Positions 11,350 through 30,115 are shown, numbered from the stretch's first letter. The stretch is 64,000 nt of DNA from Nepenthes gracilis (GCA_033239525.1 BSYO01000025.1:1584001-1648000), one strand, 5' to 3'. A program made the numbers and translations. The notes: a model not told the origin generated them from the sequence alone.

Positions 11350-12970
11350 CAGCCGCGCGCGGAAGGGGCAAAATGGCTGGCCACTTGCTTGGCCGGCCAA
11401 TGAAGAAAAATGGTGGAAGGAGCACGCGGAAGGAGCAAAATGGCCTATCAACTCGTGGACCGGCCACTTGCTTCCTCAAAGAGCTTCCTGCCATTTTGCT
11501 TCGCCTCATCCCAGCATCACATTACAGCACGACTGCTTTAAAAAAAAATGTTTGAATTTTGTCTAGGACATTTACATCCGAACACTATACTTCCTGCCAT
11601 TTATACGTACACAGTATCACCCCAGTTCACCATTATCTTCCCTTCACACACCCAATTCCCAATTCATTCCTTACTATTGAAACGGCTGAACGCCCAGCAG
11701 TGCACGAAGCTCTGTTTTTCCACTGTTTTAATTCCGACACAAAATAATCGTTTCCCACGAAATAATCTCGGTGGCTAACAGCCAGATTTAACTTTAATAA
11801 GGAAAAGTGGCTGTGGCTATCAAGAGAGGGAAAAATTTCAGTTGCAGATGAAAAGGAAAACTGGCAACTAACAACCAGATTTCGACTATATGCACACGGT
11901 CAGCCATGATTCACAAGCATTCAAGGAACAGTTGCATTCAGTATTGATGCGTCCTGGATCCGAATTTGAATGCATTCGGGATGATCCGCTTGTCCCTGGT
12001 TCCGCACTGCTCGAGTTGGATCACACGCACACCACTAAAAAGAGGAGGTTAGCGTGTGCGGAAAGTTGTCTCACCGAAAACACTCCGACGCTCAAGTCGA
12101 TGTTAAAGATTCGAAAGATAAAAATGTCTCTAAGGCGAAAATTGAGAAAAGAGAGAGATAGAGAGAGAGTGTGTGTTTTCCGGATGAAGAGAGAAAACTG
12201 TCCTCTTGAAACGGAAGATGGGGAGGCGATGTGGCCGTGAGAGGCGCTTGTATGCCTTAGGTTTTTAGTAGTAGAAATTGAGAAGTGTCGTTCTTGTGTG
12301 CTTGTGAAGCTGCGAGTCGGTGTTTGCGTAGCGAAAGCGTTAATATGTAAAGCATCAATAGCAGAGCGCCGAGGTAATCGAGAGCATGCCCGAATGATAA
12401 TTCAAGGGCTTATTTATGATTAAAGGAGCAATCTTCCTCCTTTGAAGGAATGATTCCTGTGTGATCTGGCGGGCTTGCCTTTGGAGCGGGCGCTAGTTGC
12501 GAAACAGGAAGCGAGTAGTTTCCTCTGTGTGACGCTGGCTCACCTTCCTTTGATGTTTTTACCGTTGGAATTCTAATTGGCAGGAGATTGAAAAAAATCG
12601 GCGTCTTTCTTATATGAATGGCGCGATTTTGTCAATATCCGTTTTGAAAGCAGCGAAAGATCGTGGATATTGCTGCGGGAGAGCCATTCGGCCGTCGATG
12701 GATCGTGAGCTTGAATGGACGGGGCACATTCTGCGAAGAAGAACCTCTTTTAGGCCCAACGTGTACTGCGCAGACGATCAACGTTTGAGTTGACCATCTG
12801 TGTGCATGTTGGCCGTCCGGACGGTCAACGCCAACGTTGACCGTCATGGGCCTTCAAATTTCTTGGACAATTCTCTTCAATTGGGCCGTTAAAGTGTTGA
12901 TCGTCGTTTTTGAGCCAGATTGACTCGGCGCCACCCATTTCGTTTCTGATACCCATCAATAACATTAATT
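11350..12970. other. LTR-like sequence, unclassified
   Basis: A GC-richer tract with features common in plant LTRs: a CACTCCGACGCTCAAGTCGA box at about 12083, purine-rich GAGAGAGA runs at 12150-12170, and a GATACCCATCA end at about 12957 resembling the 3' terminus of the solo LTR at 31910. The open frame at 11890-12240 is basic and low in complexity and is probably not a gene. W-box-type GGTCAAC/GTTGACC pairs occur at 12822-12842. The left boundary was not found. Confidence 0.4.
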
Positions 12971-13009
12971 CCGCTAATTGATTTTATATGCCAAAGAAAC
13001 AAGTGACCA

Positions 13010-13240
13010 TTATTTAAAAACAAAGCAAAAATAATTTAGTATGGGCCGAAGCTTCATATTAAGTTCTACATAGGAGGACTTACAGAGTTCGATAGCTTCA
13101 TTTTGAGGAGGAGAGAGAATCTGAAGTGTTTCGGAGAAGCGAGGGATTAGCATGCCGTAGAATTTTCCGGAAGCTTCGGCCATGGCTCCAACACTTGATG
13201 AGAGAAGATCAGCAGTGCAGTGAACCTTATCTTCGGCCAT
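13010..13240 (-). CDS. Unidentified short reading frame in the right subterminal region
   Basis: From ATG 13240 the minus strand encodes MAEDKVHCTADLLSSSVGAM and continues to a stop at 13010. A strong donor (CTCT/GTAAGTCC) at 13084-13083 suggests that only the first ~52 residues are coding and the rest is intron. Upstream the strand is CT-rich like a plant leader. I do not recognise the protein. It may be the first exon of another captured host gene, or chance. Confidence 0.3.
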   Translation of the reverse strand: MAEDKVHCTADLLSSSVGAMAEASGKFYGMLIPRFSETLQILSPPQNEAIELCKSSYVELNMKLRPILNYFCFVFK

Positions 13241-13384
13241 GGTTCTCTCTCGTCGTCCCTCGCTCTCTCTCAAGCATGGAGATTGGGGTTACCGCAGAAC
13301 AGATTGAAGATGGAGAGGAGAGCGGAGAGAAAATGAAAATGACGGTTAGACGAAAATTTGAGGTTTAAATTAGGGTTGCTGGAA

Positions 13385-13700
13385 TTTTTGGCCGTTAGAT
13401 TGATCAAAACAGACGGTTAAAATTTTATAAATTTAGATTTTATACGGTTAGATTTATTCGAAACTTAAATTTAATTGAACGGACACGAACTTAATATTTA
13501 ATTTTAGTCATCCGTTTAAATTTAAAATTGGATGGCTAAGATTATAACACAAGTTAGACTCTATAAACCATCTGATCAAATTTAAAATCAGACGGTCTAC
13601 GTTATATAATACGTTTAAAATGTGTGGACTGTTTGATTGTGATCGGACGGCGCTGGTTTCAGTACGGACGATCCTTCGTCCCTCTAACAAAGGACCCCCA
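13385..13700 (-). repeat. Right terminal inverted repeat
   Basis: Reverse complement of the left terminal repeat, with the same TCTGATTTTAAATTTR core. Units are spaced 60 bp at 13509 and 13569. The GTCCGATCA block at 13638-13646 (reverse complement) aligns with 977-985. Outward similarity fades beyond about 13700. Confidence 0.65.
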
Positions 13701-14009
13701 AATCACGAGAATTGGGGGTTGTTTTCAAAAATTTCGAACCAATATATCTACCGTCCATGTGTCTTAAATTCAATGATTGATATTTTTATTATTTTTTTAT
13801 TTTGAAGTTAAATCTTGACCGTTGTGTTCCAGATCTAACGGTCTAAATTATGTCAAATATGGGCCGAGATTCAAAATCAACTGCTCAAATTTAAAAGTTT
13901 TTTTATAATCTAGGCCTTTGGTTAGGGGGGCCCTGATTCGTTACGCTCAGGTTTTAAAAAAATAAAAAAAAAAAGGCAAACCTGGGGAGGAGATCCCTTA
14001 ACCCGGTTG

Positions 14010-14533
14010 GGACACGGAGAGACAAAGGGGAGTTTGTATCTCCGGAAAAGGAAGCAGAAATCATAGCCCATGTACTCCAAACACCTTAACCCATTGACAG
14101 AACTTCGAAAATGTATCACCGCTTTGGGCTACATTGTAGTTTAAATAAGCAAAGATCCCACACATTTTTCATTTCTTTCTCCTTCACTCTGCGCGTGGTC
14201 TTTAAGATTTTTTGTAATTGGTTTTGGTGGCAAATAAGAGGAGAGAAGAAAAGGCAAATAAGATTGGAGAGAAGAAACCCAGAAACGGGAAGAAGAGTAG
14301 AACGGAGAAGAAAGGTGGCTTGACGAGGCAGACTTCTTTTTTTTCCTGCGACGTTTTAATTATTAATTTCATGTGTTTTTTTTTTTTTTTAATATATAGA
14401 AATCTTTTTACACTGGGAAGTCTCTTCGGTCGACATTTCACAGTCAAACGGCGGAGTGGCCCGGTTGTGATTATGTAGTGATCGGAGGGTAATGGTGAAG
14501 GGAGACAAAGGAACTTGCTTCTCCCCTTGGTTA
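14010..14533 (-). pseudogene. Inverted partial copy of GFAT promoter, leader and exon 1
   Basis: Reading the minus strand, this block repeats the functional GFAT 5' region (14690-15255) as its mirror image. It includes a TATA-like ATATATT at 14391-14398, the GACGACGCGCAGAGTG-like leader, and a start codon at 14165-14163 followed by [12 protein letters not shown]. After that, one-base deletions and a ~35-bp gap destroy the frame, so it encodes no GFAT domain. The copy stops inside exon 1, so no intron is present. It abuts the right end of the Mutator-like element. Confidence 0.85.
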
Positions 14534-14816
14534 GTAAAATCAGTTTTGGGTCTGGTGGCTCATCTACTGCCCAAGGGGACCTTCTTCCTGATGCGGGAAT
14601 GGCGAGCTGCACGGTCCTGTCGACGAGTTCGGGCCTTCGATTCGATGAGCGGAAGGGTCTGCGGCCGCGAAATCTCTAAACTTCCGAGGGAGTGGGAGCA
14701 AGTTCCTTTGTCTCCCTTCAGCATTACCCTCCAATCACTACATAATCACAATCGGGCCACTCCGCCGTTTGACTGTGAAACGTCGACTGAAGAAACTTCC
14801 AGCGTAAGAAGATTTC

Positions 14817-14846
14817 TATATATTAAAAAAAAAAAAAAAACACGTG
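14817..14846 (+). promoter_or_regulatory. GFAT core promoter: TATA-like box and G-box
   Basis: TATATATTA at 14817-14825 lies about 240 bp before the start codon and a CACGTG G-box sits at 14841-14846 after an A-run. The mirrored arm keeps the TATA-like element but has CATGTG in place of the G-box. No ERSE or P-UPRE was seen. Transcription start is inferred, not shown. Confidence 0.45.
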
Positions 14847-15065
14847 AAATTAAAAATTAGAACTGGTCAAGCCACCTTTCTTCTCCGTTCCACGCTTCTT
14901 CCCGTTTCTTGGTTTCTTCTCTCCGGTCTTATTTGCCTTTTGTTTTCCTCTCACATCTTTTAACAGATGCGCGAGAAATCTGACATTCTCGTATCTCCGG
15001 CCACCGAAACCGATCGCAAAAAATCCGGAAGACGACGCGCAGAGTGAGGGAGAAAGAGAGGGAAA

Positions 15066-22622
<7,557 letters not shown>

Positions 22623-23723
22623 AACAGTAATCAAATTCAACTCGGTTTGCAGATGCCATTCTTCCACCATTTCCATTAACAGGGGAGCTCTTGAATGAGC
22701 TATTCATTTCGCGGCTTAGATTGTTGGGGCAAGTCATTCTTATGTGAGTCTCACGTCTATGTTTGCTTCATTAGTATCGAAGGAAAGTGTTAATGTTTAT
22801 TTCAGTATCAGTAAAATCTATCCATGAAATGCTGCTTTTCAACAGGATGCTGCTCCTAGCACTTAAGGTTAAAGCATATGTTGAGAGGTATTTGATGCTT
22901 TTCCTGATGATTTGTAATTTTTGTCCTCTGTGGGTAGCCTAGCCTGATAAGCTAACATGTTTCGATGAACTTGGCGCACTGTCAAATGAAATTGAGCTCG
23001 GGAATTCATGTTTGGATTCGTAATTCTTGTTTCATGGGATAGCTTTAGCTTTGTTATTGTTTTGTAACTTGGTGTGCCAATGGGTAGAACTTGTTACCCA
23101 CCTGGCTGAGCCCGTCTGGGTCAAGATAGGCAGCCGAAGCTGTTCGAACGATGATTTCCCTGGCTGAAATGCGAATATGCTCATGATCATGATCTCAGTT
23201 TTGCATCTCAACCATATCCTACCACCTATAAAAGTTTTAATTTTTTTTTTTTAGTTAAATGAATTTATATTTCTTAAATTCATATAGTTTGGAGTAATGT
23301 TTGGATAAAGGTAGGTTTAATATATGATTTTTTTTCTTTAATTTAGGAAACTTATTAATATAAAGTTAATGCTCAAAAATATATATTTCTAAAATACTGT
23401 TTACAAATGTTCTGAAATTTATGAATTTAATGACTATATATTTAGTTTTATAAAATAAAAAAAAGTTGGGTTGTATGTAGGATGAAAATGATATTTGCAT
23501 TTTTTTTTAATTTTTGGTTAGCTCTGCAAAAAACTATGGCAATCTAAGCTGTATAGACTGCGATAATTTTTTTAGTTTATTTTATATAATTAAAGTCTTA
23601 TTATTTTCTTAAATATATAGATGTGAATTTTATCTAAAATTGTGAACGATTTTTAAGGGATTGATGATGTGTAAAATTTTAGATTTATTTACTTGTCTAA
23701 TTTTATGTAGTGTGAAATAATCA
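22623..23723. other. GFAT 3' flank and AT-rich intergenic DNA
   Basis: Holds the GFAT 3' untranslated region (end not determined; 22740-22850 contains a possible GT-AG intron in the 3' UTR) and then AT-rich sequence from about 23230. No gene seen. Confidence 0.5.
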
Positions 23724-24572
23724 TGTTGGGTCCAGTGCTAAAACCCAAGAAAATTGGAGCCTAGCCTAATTACATGAGATGTCTACGTGGTGGGCTACCA
23801 GCAGCAGCATGTGAGCGTCTCCTGTAGTTCATTAATGCAGCTACCGGAAAGCGGCAAAAGAGTAGGAGGATTCAGCCAATGGAGAAGCGGTTAATGCTAC
23901 CAACCACGATTCAGACGACCGCCACAGGCGGCCCTCTAATTCCAGCTCAAGGGGGAGACCAAGCATAGCCAATAACGCCCGGTAGTCTACCTACCACAGC
24001 AAAATGACAGCTGACACGCTGGCAATCTCTAACAGCGATCAGTGGCCAACGAACCCTAGTGATAGAAGTTCTCGCGCCCAAAATCCCCCGTAAAGGGGCT
24101 TATAAAATCCCTCTTCTTTAACAAAGAAAGGGGATTGGATCCAAGACAATCAACTCTGCGTCGCAAACTTTAAGCCTAAAAGCTAACATCTGGATCCAAA
24201 CCCTTGAGCCTACTCGGGCAATAGGAAGTGAGCCACCCGCTGCGGTGCATCTGGGGAGCCAGGTCTCCCACCACCAGCTCATTACTCTCTCTCGCATAAG
24301 AAAACACACATCATCTTCGCATTTTTAGCATACTTTTGCGCACCCCTTAGCGTCCGCCTCATTTGCATTCATTGCGGAATTCTTGACTGAGCGTCTTGAG
24401 TGGCCAAAGTGGGAGAAATCTCAGGCACCTTTGACTTCTTGTTTGTTGATTGTGTTGTGCAGGCCTCAGGTCAACAGGGACGAAGATCGAACCCTTCTAC
24501 GTACGCTTCAGAATGGTTAGGAATCTGAAAGCTCTCTAATCCATACGACAATTGAGGACCTGGGACGCAACA
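23724..24572 (+). mobile_element. Solo LTR, 849 bp
   Basis: Starts TGTTGGGTCC and ends GGGACGCAACA, imperfect inverted termini typical of LTRs. It is flanked by AATCA and AAACA (one mismatch), a likely 5-bp target duplication. A TATAAAA promoter-like box lies at about 24101. No internal retroelement genes adjoin it, so it looks like a solo LTR left by recombination. Lineage not assigned. Confidence 0.65.
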
Positions 24573-25767
24573 AAACATAATATGGTTTGATAGATCTTTG
24601 TGGTTCTATTTTTTTATGTAATATTACTTTGAAATAGTTTTCCTCTTAAACAATTAAACCAAAAATTATATAAATTATAATGAAACTTCTAATAAACTCT
24701 CAAATTTTATTAACATATAGGAAAGGTGGCGGCCACTGCAAGTACGCCAAAGGTGGTGGCAGGAGGGGGTAAAGCGGGGGCTCAATCTTGCTGGTTTAAA
24801 CCCCTCTTTTATAAACTATTAGATCTTTAAAATTTTAATAGTTTTTATTTTGTATAGTTTAAAATTATAAAATAAATTATTTTTTAATTTCAATTAAAAT
24901 ATTAAAATATTTATATTATAAAAAAATATTTCAAAAATATGATTAACTTATTTTTAATTTTTAAAAATATATAAAATAAATTTATATTTAATAGTCTAAT
25001 GGGAAGGTGCCCCAGTCCTGTTGGGTTGAGCCCTTGGACTCCAGGAGGGGGTGGGTTATTGCTAAAACGAGAGGGATTTTTTGCCATTTCTGCTGTGGAT
25101 TAATAGCCTAATATCTTATGAGGGCCTTGCTGAGGTGAGTGCAGGGCAAGCCTGGAGCGCATACATTCTGGTTTTTTTGCCGATGGGGCGGCTCGAGCGC
25201 CATCTAAGCGCTCTGCACCAAAGGTGCGTGGCTAAAATTGGGTCAAATTTGACTTTTTGACCCAATTTTTACATCTTTTAATATCAATTTTGATTATATT
25301 AGTTTAATTAATTATGATTTACATAATTTACAAACTTGGGCCTTACACGATACGAGGCCAGTTTGGGCTTAGTTCAAAAGAAGGTAACCAAGACAGACTT
25401 CAGGTGCATTTTCAAACTCCAGCTCCGAACAGTGGGTCAGAATCTCCGCCTATCCCAACTTGTGGCTGCGTAGGCTCCATGTTAGTTTCGAATTCTCATA
25501 CCACTTAGCTGATGAAGACGATTTATAAAGTGACACATGGAAAGCTCCTCCATGTATAGCCGGAGTAAGGGATCAAGCGACATTAAATCGATGATATTGT
25601 GATGATGTTAGAAGATTGCAATAGGCAGAAAATCGAATCAACACCAAATCTTGTCGAACAAAACAAAAATCCTCATGATGCCCAGGAAAGGAATATGCGT
25701 GAAAACCTGCACAGCTCCCATCATGATATGCCGGGAGTTAAAAATTTAAACCTCTCAATATGGGGAG
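24573..25767. other. Intergenic debris leading to a Tat-type polypurine tract
   Basis: AT-rich stretches alternate with GC-richer ones and no gene is recognised. The last 50 bp (about 25718-25767) closely match the sequence before the LTR at 50398, ending in ATATGGGGAGCTAG, a polypurine-tract-like primer site. Confidence 0.45.
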
Positions 25768-26760
25768 CTAGTGTTGGGTTCGGCAGTTCATTGGGTCATC
25801 TCAAAGTCTAGTTTGTAGGAGAAGTGGCGGCTCAATGGAGGTTTTTCCAAACCAAAGGCCTAGAAAGTACTGCAAAAGGCTCAGTCAACACGACCTAGAT
25901 CCACCCAATGACGTATGTGCCATTAGAGTTGTTCGTTGGGTGGACCCGTAAGTGCAACTCAGCAGCTCTTACTCAGCAGACAAGCCCTGCAGTTTAGGGC
26001 ACCAGTGATAAGCACAGACTGTTGGTTACTCACCGTAGTGCTTGCAAGAGCAACAACTAGCAAGTAAGTTCTCTCTCTAGAAATATATCATTAACTGTAT
26101 AGAAGAGGGGGACGGACATTCCCAGATAGGGATTCTCATTCCAAAAGGGGCTCCCTTGACTCTCAACCCCAGCCTCTCGACTCTCACTCAAAGAGAAAGG
26201 AAAAAATTCCAAAAAGATGAAACTTAAGCAGCATCTCTCTCTCTCTCGTTTGAGGCCCTCATCACTTCCATTACTCGCCGGAGTTCAGTTTTTCATTTCT
26301 AAACTGCTCCCCATCTAAGTGCACCATTGGAGCTTAAACTTTATCTCAAAGCCGCTCCCTAATCGACCGCACTCGTTGGAGCTCAGTTATTTGTCTCTAA
26401 GTTGCTCATCAGCTGAGCGCACCATCGGAGTTCAATCCTCCATCTCAAAGCCGCTCTACAACCGAGTATACTCTTAGTTCTACATCTCAAAGCCGCTCCT
26501 CGAACCGAGCACACTCGTTGGAGCTTAATTTTTCATCTCTAAGTCGCTTCCCAACCAAGCGCACTCACCGGAGTCTAATCCTCTGATAACACTCAATCTT
26601 CCGAAATATTTATCTATGCATTATTACGCATCTTCCTATCTTTATGTTTATCCGAGAAATATTTTCGACTTGAGTGTCGGAAGATATATAAAGAAGTAAG
26701 TCTCACCATCCTTTGATATTTTATTTATTAGTTGTGGTATACAGAATTCAGGTTTAAAAT
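25768..26760 (+). mobile_element. LTR of a Tat-like Gypsy element (right end approximate)
   Basis: Begins TGTTGGGTTCGGCAG directly after a GGGGAGCTAG purine tract, as does the LTR at 50398 (TGATGGGTAC after GGGAAGCTAG). The internal part is CT-rich with a 49-bp tandem repeat. The 3' end was not fixed; a box near 26670-26690 (GACTTGAGTGTCGGAAG) resembles the R-U5 region of plant Gypsy LTRs. Confidence 0.55.
26272..26590 (+). repeat. 49-bp tandem repeat inside the LTR
   Basis: About seven units. The GGAG landmark is at 26280, 26329, 26378 and 26427 (49 bp each), then a decayed unit near 26476, then 26520 and 26570. Each unit carries CTCAAAGCCGCTCC-like and GCGCACTCGTTGGAG-like blocks. Confidence 0.8.
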
Positions 26761-27629
26761 GACGAAGACGGATCTATTTTGACTCGACCTATTGAAAAGA
26801 TTAAGTGGCTTTCCAATTTGTTTGATAATTTAAATTCAGAGACGTATCAAATACAAAGAGAAGAGTTTTATAAGGTTAGAAATGTATTTTTTGAGTCTTT
26901 GATAAAACTTGTAACGATTTTGTCTCATGCGATCAATAGTTTGGTTATATTTCGTTTTCACAGTTTAGGTAAAAAAAAAAAAAAAAACAAGGGTTTTTGA
27001 ATTGAATCATGGTTCACCGCTCAATCAAACCATCTATCCGAAGCGGTTCATAATAAGAATAATTTTTAGGTATTTATTTTAAATATATGATAGTGATTTC
27101 TTAGTTTTTTATAATATAAATAATTTAATATTTTAGCATTTGTGAAAACAAGAAAATAAAATTAATTTCATAGTTAAAATAAAAACCCATTCAAAAAGTA
27201 CCGAAATTCTAGCAATGACCTAAGGCTTATTTGCAAAAAGCATGTCAAAAAGGTTCTCATACGTACCGAAATCAAATTTCGAATAGGTTTGGGTTACGTC
27301 GATTTTTGAATTTTGCTCCGTTTACCAAGTTTTGGTCCTGCATACTACTAAGACAAACGAAAGGTCAGGTACCGACGAAATATTATCCTACCAAAAATAC
27401 TCCGATACTCAAATTAGTAAATAACCTTCTAAAAATTGAGAAGGTAGAAGAAAGGATGTAACAAAGGTGAGAAGTATAGAGTGTTTGTGGGGATAATTTT
27501 GGCTCTCACTCGGAGAGGTTAATACTGCTCGTGAAGAGCGTTGATTCCTGACTTTCGGTTTTCGAGGACCGTGGTGACAGGAAGTACCGAGAGTGCGGGT
27601 GTCCTAAAAGCGTGAGAGATAGATCTGAA
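26761..27629. other. AT-rich sequence, no gene recognised
   Basis: Includes an open frame at 26779-27000 of lysine/isoleucine-rich composition ending in a poly-A-like run (26972-26988), and a GC-richer stretch from 27480. Probably retroelement interior or flank; nothing further can be supported. Confidence 0.35.
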
Positions 27630-27631
27630 TG

Positions 27632-28940
27632 TCAGAGCAATTTATATGAGTATGAGAGCGTTTGTTCTCTTTCAGAAGGCCTGCTTGGAGTGTTGACTTC
27701 GTCTACGTCTTTTTGACACATATACCAGCCGGTTATCTTTTTGACCTGCTTGGCTTCGTCTGCGTCTTTTAAAAGTGCTTGATCCATCAGGTATTTTTGG
27801 TACGGGGTCATCCAATTTTCTATTCCGGAGATCAGTATTACTTCTCGCTCATTAGTGCTGGGAGTATTGAGAATTTTTCGCATGTCTATTGACTATTGTT
27901 CTGGGTTTTCGGTTGCCGCCACCCTGGCAAACTGATCAGCCTTCCAATTCTTAGCTCTAGGAATGTGAACAAGGGTCATCTTGTCAAACCTCCTACTGAA
28001 TTCCTTGGCCTTGGCCAAGTACTTAGCCAAGTGGGGGCAACTAGTTTCGAAATCCCCGTTAACCTAGTTGACGACCAGTTCAGAGTCGTTATAGACAGTC
28101 AGCCGCCTTGTCGAGCAGCCAGTCTCAACCCAGCCAACAGGGCTTCGTTTCTATGACATTGTTGGTCGCCGGGAAGTCGATCCGGAGAGAGTATTTCACC
28201 TCAATCCCGTCTGGAGTTTTTAGGACTACTCCGGCTCCACTATCAGAGTCCGTAGAAGATCTGTCCACATTGAGGACCCATTTCGGTTCTTCCCCATATT
28301 GTTCTACATCCCTAGTGGGCTGTTCCTCGAGAATTGGGGTTATGATTTTGATGATAAAATCGGCTAAAGCGTGCCCTTTGATGGCGGGCCGAGGCTGAAA
28401 TTCGATGTCAAACTCTCCCAATTCGATAGCCCACTATACCAGCCGTCCAAAAACATTAGGTTTCTGTGGAATGTTTTTCAGAGGCTAGTCGGTGAGAACA
28501 ATCACGCGATGGGCCTGGAAATAAGGTCTAAGCTTTCGGGCAGAAAAAACAAGCGCCAAGGTTAGGTTTTTTGCACGAGGGTAGCGCGTCTCCGAATCGG
28601 TCAATGTTTCACTCACGTAATAGACCGAATGCTGGGTATCCGAGTCCTGGTGCATGAGGACTGAGTTGAGGGCCACCTCTGATACTGCTAGGTAGAGATA
28701 GAGCTACTTTTCGTCTTTGGGAGACGTTAGCAATGGTGGGTTCGCCAGATATCGCTTCAATTCATCGAAAGTAATCTGACACTTTACTGTCCACTGGAAC
28801 CCGTTTACTTTCATTCCCCTTAGTGCCTTGAAGAAATGCTGGTACTTGTTTCTACACTTTGCCAAGAAGTGAGACAAGGCTCTTAGTCGTCCCGTTAGCC
28901 GCTGAACGTTCTTGACGGTCCACTGGACATCCCGTTTCCA
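27632..28940 (-). pseudogene. Tat-like Gypsy reverse transcriptase end, RNase H and second RNase H
   Basis: Minus-strand pieces in order: RT connection (VNGFQWTVKCQITFDELKRY, LANPPLLTSP) at 28870-28710; RNase H (QHSVYYVSETLTDSETRY) at 28660-28490; a second, archaeal-type RNase H (WVLNVDRSSTDSDSGAGVVL) at 28420-28130; then a Tat-typical linker (NWMTPYQKYLMD) near 27820. Two RNase H domains are diagnostic of the Tat lineage. Stops and frame changes are present. The RT catalytic part, gag, protease and integrase are missing. Its 5' end runs straight into a minisatellite, which is not the normal element order. Confidence 0.75.
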
Positions 28941-28944
28941 AAAG

Positions 28945-30115
28945 TCCCTGTTTGGAAAAAGTACCGGTATGGCCAAAATTCCAGTTGGAAAAATTACCTG
29001 TGTGGCAAAAAGTTTCCGGTTGGCAAAATTACCGGTGTGACCAAAAGTTCCCCGTAGGCAAAATTACCGGTATGGCCAAAAACTCCCAATGGTTGGCAAA
29101 ATTATTAGTATGACTGAAATCTACCGGTTGGAAAAATTATCGGTGTGCCAAAGGTTTCTGGTTGGCAAAATTACCGATTTAACCAAAAGTTCCAGGTTGG
29201 AGAAATTACCGGCATGGCCAAAAGCTCACGGTAGGCAAAATTATCGGTACGGACAAAAGTTCATGTAATAGACCGAATGCTGGGTATCTGAGTCCTGGTG
29301 CATGAGGACTGAGTTGAGGGCCACCTCTGATACTGCTAGGTAGAGATAGAGCTACTCTTCGTCTTTGGGTGACGTTAGCAATGGTGGATTCGTCAGATTT
29401 CGCTTCAATTCATCGAAAGTAATCTGACACTCTACTGTCCACTGGAACCCGCCTTTACTTTGTTTCTACATTCTCCTTCGATTTGGAAAAAGTACCGTAT
29501 GGCCAAAATTCCGCTTGGAAAAATTACCTGTGTGAAAAAAGTTTCCGGTTGGCAAAATTTGTCATTCTCCTTATCTGTGTGCCTTGAAGATTTAACCAAA
29601 AAGGTTGAGAAATTATCGGCATGGCCAAAAGCTCACGGTTGAAAAATTTCTAGCTTTGCCGAAAGTGAGACAAGGCTGTCTTTCGACGTTAGCGTCCGTT
29701 AGCGGAAAAAGCGTTCTTGGAAAAAGGTCCGGTGATCCGTTGGCCAAAATTACCCGTTTCCAAAAGTCCCGATTTGGAAAAAGTACCGGTATGGCCAAAA
29801 TTCCAGTTGGAAAAATTACCTGTGTAGCAAAATGTTTCCGGTTGGCAAAATTATCGGTGTGACCAAAAGTTTCCGTAGGCAAAATTACCGGTATGGCCAA
29901 AAGCTTCCGGTGGTTGGAAAAATTATCGGTGTGCCAAAGGTTTCTGGTTGGCAAAATTATCGATTTAACCAAAAGTTCCAGGTTGGAGAAATTATCGGCA
30001 TGGCCAAAAGCTCACGGTTGGAAAAATTATCGGTACGGACAAAAGTTCTTGCTGGCAAAATTACCGGTTTGGCCGGGAACTTAAATTACCGATTCCCAGG
30101 TGGCAAAATTACATG
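28945..30115 (-). repeat. 35-bp minisatellite with embedded RT pieces
   Basis: Units of about 35 bp built on the core GTTGGCAAAATTACCGGTAT alternating with GGCCAAAAGTTCC. At 29262-29462 the array is interrupted by a copy of RT sequence that also stands at 28614-28812, and shorter RT-derived scraps occur near 29580 and 29665-29700. The array restarts at 29753 with the same CCCGTTTCCAAAAGTCCC junction found at 28931. The same family occurs inverted at 38835-39605. Confidence 0.85.

Larger units (their letters stand above)
930..13700. mobile_element. Large gene-capturing Mutator-like element (degenerate)
   Basis: Seen: the segments 930-1330 and about 13385-13700 are inverted copies of each other, for example 1217-1253 against the reverse complement of 13488-13524 with only a few differences. 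Between them lie a FAR1/MULE-type transposase relic (4158-6490), a 998-bp tandem duplication, and spliced pieces of at least three unrelated host genes. Known: Mutator-like elements (Pack-MULEs when non-autonomous) have long terminal inverted repeats and pick up host gene fragments, often with introns. Inference: this is one former element of about 12.8 kb. Target-site duplications were not identified, so outer ends are approximate, and later retroelement insertions may be included at 9-13 kb. It could instead be a host locus flanked by two separate repeats. Confidence 0.6.

Noticed and set aside
11890..12240. 116-codon open frame
   Set aside because: Basic, low-complexity product with no recognised motif, lying in LTR-like sequence with purine-rich runs. 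Not supported as a gene.
36..13720. AATTGGGGGT shared near 36 and 13710 as outer ends of the Mutator-like element
   Set aside because: A match of about 10 bases in the same, not inverted, orientation is not evidence of terminal repeats; likely chance.
14492..14860. 122-codon open frame in the GFAT upstream region
   Set aside because: It spans the spacer and the promoter arm of the inverted duplication and ends in a poly-lysine run from the A-tract. It overlaps the GFAT core promoter.
28945..30115. Regular 35-bp repeats that look at first like a CRISPR array
   Set aside because: There are no unique spacers of constant length, the repeats are contiguous, no cas genes are present and the DNA is plant nuclear. 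It is a minisatellite.
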